Assembly: GCF_000485595.1 (NCBI RefSeq)
Contig: NW_014577466.1
Location: 235,937-257,403, forward strand
DNA from: Priapulus caudatus
Lineage: Eukaryota; Priapulida; Priapulimorpha; Priapulimorphida; Priapulidae
Reading direction: 5' to 3'
DNA: 21,467 nucleotides
How positions within the stretch are numbered: position 1 is the first letter of the stretch; each line of letters starts with the position of its first letter. This document shows positions 19,930 to 21,467 of the stretch, one piece after another. The position numbers were made by a program, and so were the translations under genes. The notes beneath the pieces were generated by a model that did not search any database, had not been told where the DNA came from, and worked only from the letters and a program-made list of their open reading frames with translations.

Positions 19930-20075
19930 TGTGATGTCTGTATGTCCTCTGCCTGTTTGTCTGTCTCTCTGTCTGTCTGTGTGTGTCTGTGTATCTGTCT
20001 GTCTGTCCATCTATCTTGCCTTATATCATCCAATCTGATTTTCTCATTGTATGTAATCTAATCTAATCCATCTAT
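19930..20075. repeat. TCTG/TGTC-rich microsatellite
   Basis: Repeated TCTG, TGTG and TCTA units, imperfect throughout, grading into TCTAATC repeats. It ends some 50 bases before the DCLK acceptor and adds to the pyrimidine-rich character of that intron end. Confidence 0.85.
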
Positions 20076-20132
20076 CTCCAACAACACATCTAACAATCTA
20101 CATCTTCTTCTCTCTGTCTCCGCTACAGGAGC

Positions 20133-20876
20133 ATGACCGACTTCAGCTCGCCCCGCTACAGCGAACACTTCGGCGACACCGCGAGCGCTCGCGCGCGATC
20201 GGCGCCATCGCACCGCAGCAGCAACGGCCGGGCGAGCCCGACGCACAGCGCGCACAGCTACATGATCCGCACGTCGCTGTGGAAGCTGAGCGCCGAGAAG
20301 CGCGCCAAGCGCGTGCGCTTCTACCGCAACGGCGACCGCTTCTTCAAGGGCGCCACGTACGCGATCACGCCCGAGAAGTACCGCACGCTCGAGGTGCTGC
20401 TCGCCGACCTCACGCGCACGCTCTGCGACCAGGTGAACCTGCCGCACGGCGTCCGCCAGCTGTTCACGCTAGAGGGCGCCCGCGTCGCGTCGCTCGACGA
20501 GCTCGCCGACGGCGGCTGCTACGTGTGCGCGTCGGACGCTCACTTCAAGCGCGGCGTCGACTACGCGAAGAGCGCCCCGCCCTCGTGGGCGGCGACGACG
20601 ACGCAAAACAAGAGCACGCCGAACCTGAGCGCGGCCGCCGAGCTGTCGCTGCCGCGCGCGGGTGGCGGTGGCGCCCCCGCGGACGACGTGCGCGGCTACG
20701 TGCGGCCGAAGCTGGTGACGGTGATTCGTAACGGGGTGCGGCCGCGCAAGGCCGTGCGCATCCTGCTCAACAAGAAGACGGCGCACTCGTTCGAGCAGGT
20801 GCTGGACGACATCACGAGCGCGATCAAGCTCGACACGGGACCCGTCAAGAAGCTGTACACGTTCGACGGACGGCAG
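20133..20876 (+). CDS. Doublecortin-like kinase, first coding exon (partial)
   Basis: The exon runs from acceptor CGCTACAG (ending 20128) to donor CAG|GTGAGT at 20877, and the frame is complete at the donor (248 codons). The start at 20133 is the first ATG after the acceptor. Residues 35-41 (SPTHSAH) match the N-terminal motif of vertebrate DCLK1. DCX domain 1 spans about 58-141 (KRVRFYRNGDRFFKG; LLADLTRTLCDQVNLPHGVR). After a low-complexity linker with GGGG, DCX domain 2 starts at about 191 (RPKLVTVIRNGVRPRKAVRI; TAHSFEQVLDDITSAIKLD) and is cut at the exon end. DCX domains bind microtubules; DCLK proteins add a C-terminal serine/threonine kinase, which would lie downstream. A doublecortin without kinase cannot be excluded, but the N-terminus favours DCLK. 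Third positions are almost all G or C. Confidence 0.92.
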
Positions 20877-21467
20877 GTGAGTGCTCAACAATATATACGC
20901 GTGACAATATACACACGCGATCATAGCCGCACAATATACATGTGCGGGTATAGGCATTATACGGTATAGCTGCAATTGAATGTGTTTAGCGAAAATAAAC
21001 ACTTTTGAACTGAATACTATAGCTACTTATTTATGTACGTAACTATCCAGTAACGAATATACCCTTTTATATATGCGCGTTTATTAATTACTTCAACCGA
21101 TAGATAGCGCCACGATGTAACTATTTTACAGATGAGTATGCAATATTATTGGAACTTATTTCAAACACACTATTTCTCTTATTTTAATTCGCACACCAAA
21201 TGCACATTTTCTAACCATTAATAATAAAAAAACGATTCACGCAGACTCACTTTATTACGAATCTCGTTATAATTTTGCAAGTAAAAAATCACGGTCTGAA
21301 TTGCAGTAGATTGCCAACATTAAATCGCCCTTATGCAACTCTCGTATGTAAGACACATTAGGGAAGTCTTAGGTTTGTAATGAGTGTGTCACGCTGGGTT
21401 TAGTGTGTAATAGTTTAGCACGTCAACGCAAATTGTTTAAAGCGGGGATAACGGTGTGGATTTGAAA
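20877..21467. repeat. Minisatellite remnant and R2 copy c at the DCLK donor
   Basis: Ten bases after the start of the DCLK intron the sequence becomes array sequence (CAACAATATATACGCGTGAC) for about one and a half units. It then matches the end of the large array and R2b from about 14100 onward, up to the window end. The last 73 bases are identical to R2a (3420-3492). Either this DCLK intron contains an R2-linked array collapsed to a stub, or the join is an assembly artefact. Confidence 0.85.

Larger units (their letters stand above)
18641..20128 (+). other. Putative DCLK 5' intron / upstream DNA, no coding exon seen
   Basis: Contains a GGA-rich run (18731-18748), degenerate telomere-like CTAACCCTAACC sequence (about 18962-19030), a TCTG-rich microsatellite (about 19930-20075) and, at the right end, a pyrimidine-rich tract leading to the acceptor CGCTACAG at 20121-20128. 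ORFs such as 18751-18966 and 19232-19432 show no family features. Intron status depends on the upstream CpG segment really being the first exon. Confidence 0.45.

Noticed and set aside
20877-20969. Continuation of the DCLK frame past 20876
   Set aside because: A strong donor (CAG|GTGAGT) lies here, the downstream translation is minisatellite sequence, and known DCX domain 2 sequence does not continue this way.
20058-21002. Antisense ORFs (20058-20447, 20469-21002) and the +2 frame ORF 20279-20731
   Set aside because: They overlap a clear DCX-domain exon and arise from its GC-rich third positions; their translations are R/A-rich and show no domain.
1-21467. tRNA, rRNA or other structural RNA genes
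   Set aside because: I found no cloverleaf-compatible sequence with both internal promoter boxes and no rRNA-like stretch by eye. A covariance-model scan was not possible.

Overview
The window is from a metazoan nuclear genome, most likely an AT-rich invertebrate. Evidence: spliced genes with GT-AG introns, animal-specific protein families, long fold-back (MITE-like) elements and a minisatellite. I cannot name the species. There is no prokaryotic-style gene content, and most of the window is repetitive non-coding DNA.

Two genes can be supported, both on the + strand. (1) A complete four-exon gene at 7799-10670 encodes a 414-residue mitochondrial mTERF-family protein best matched to MTERF3. 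(2) The first coding exon of a doublecortin-like kinase (DCLK) gene lies at 20133-20876. It has a full first DCX domain and the start of the second; the rest, including any kinase domain, lies beyond the window. A CpG-rich stretch at about 18255-18640 is the best candidate for the DCLK promoter or 5' non-coding exon.

Layout. About 13-3424 (A1) is a second, diverged copy of about 4625-7912 (A2), the upstream region plus first ~36 codons of MTERF3. They are separated by about 3420-4623, a copy (R2a) of a repeat block also present at about 14130-15871 (R2b) and 20925-21467 (R2c, running off the end). Each A copy holds a ~1.1-1.2 kb fold-back element; in A2 it is flanked by an exact 8-bp direct repeat. 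MTERF3 intron 1 holds another fold-back element (8655-9410). Downstream of MTERF3 are single-copy-looking DNA, then a 29/31-bp minisatellite (11992-12334 and 13191-14130) interrupted by a third fold-back element (12335-13184), then R2b. About 15.9-18.2 kb is non-coding with a few small hairpins. The DCLK exon follows, and its 5' splice donor is only about 10 bases from another piece of the minisatellite/R2 block.

Quality caution. A1 versus A2 and R2a/R2b/R2c differ mainly by one- or two-base length changes, as seen in uncorrected long-read consensus or gap fill, though several larger differences look real. The A1-R2a-A2 arrangement, and the return at 21395-21467 to sequence identical to 3420-3492, may be assembly artefacts (haplotype or repeat-graph duplications) rather than true genome structure. 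The two genes have no evident functional link: one acts in mitochondrial gene expression, the other binds microtubules.
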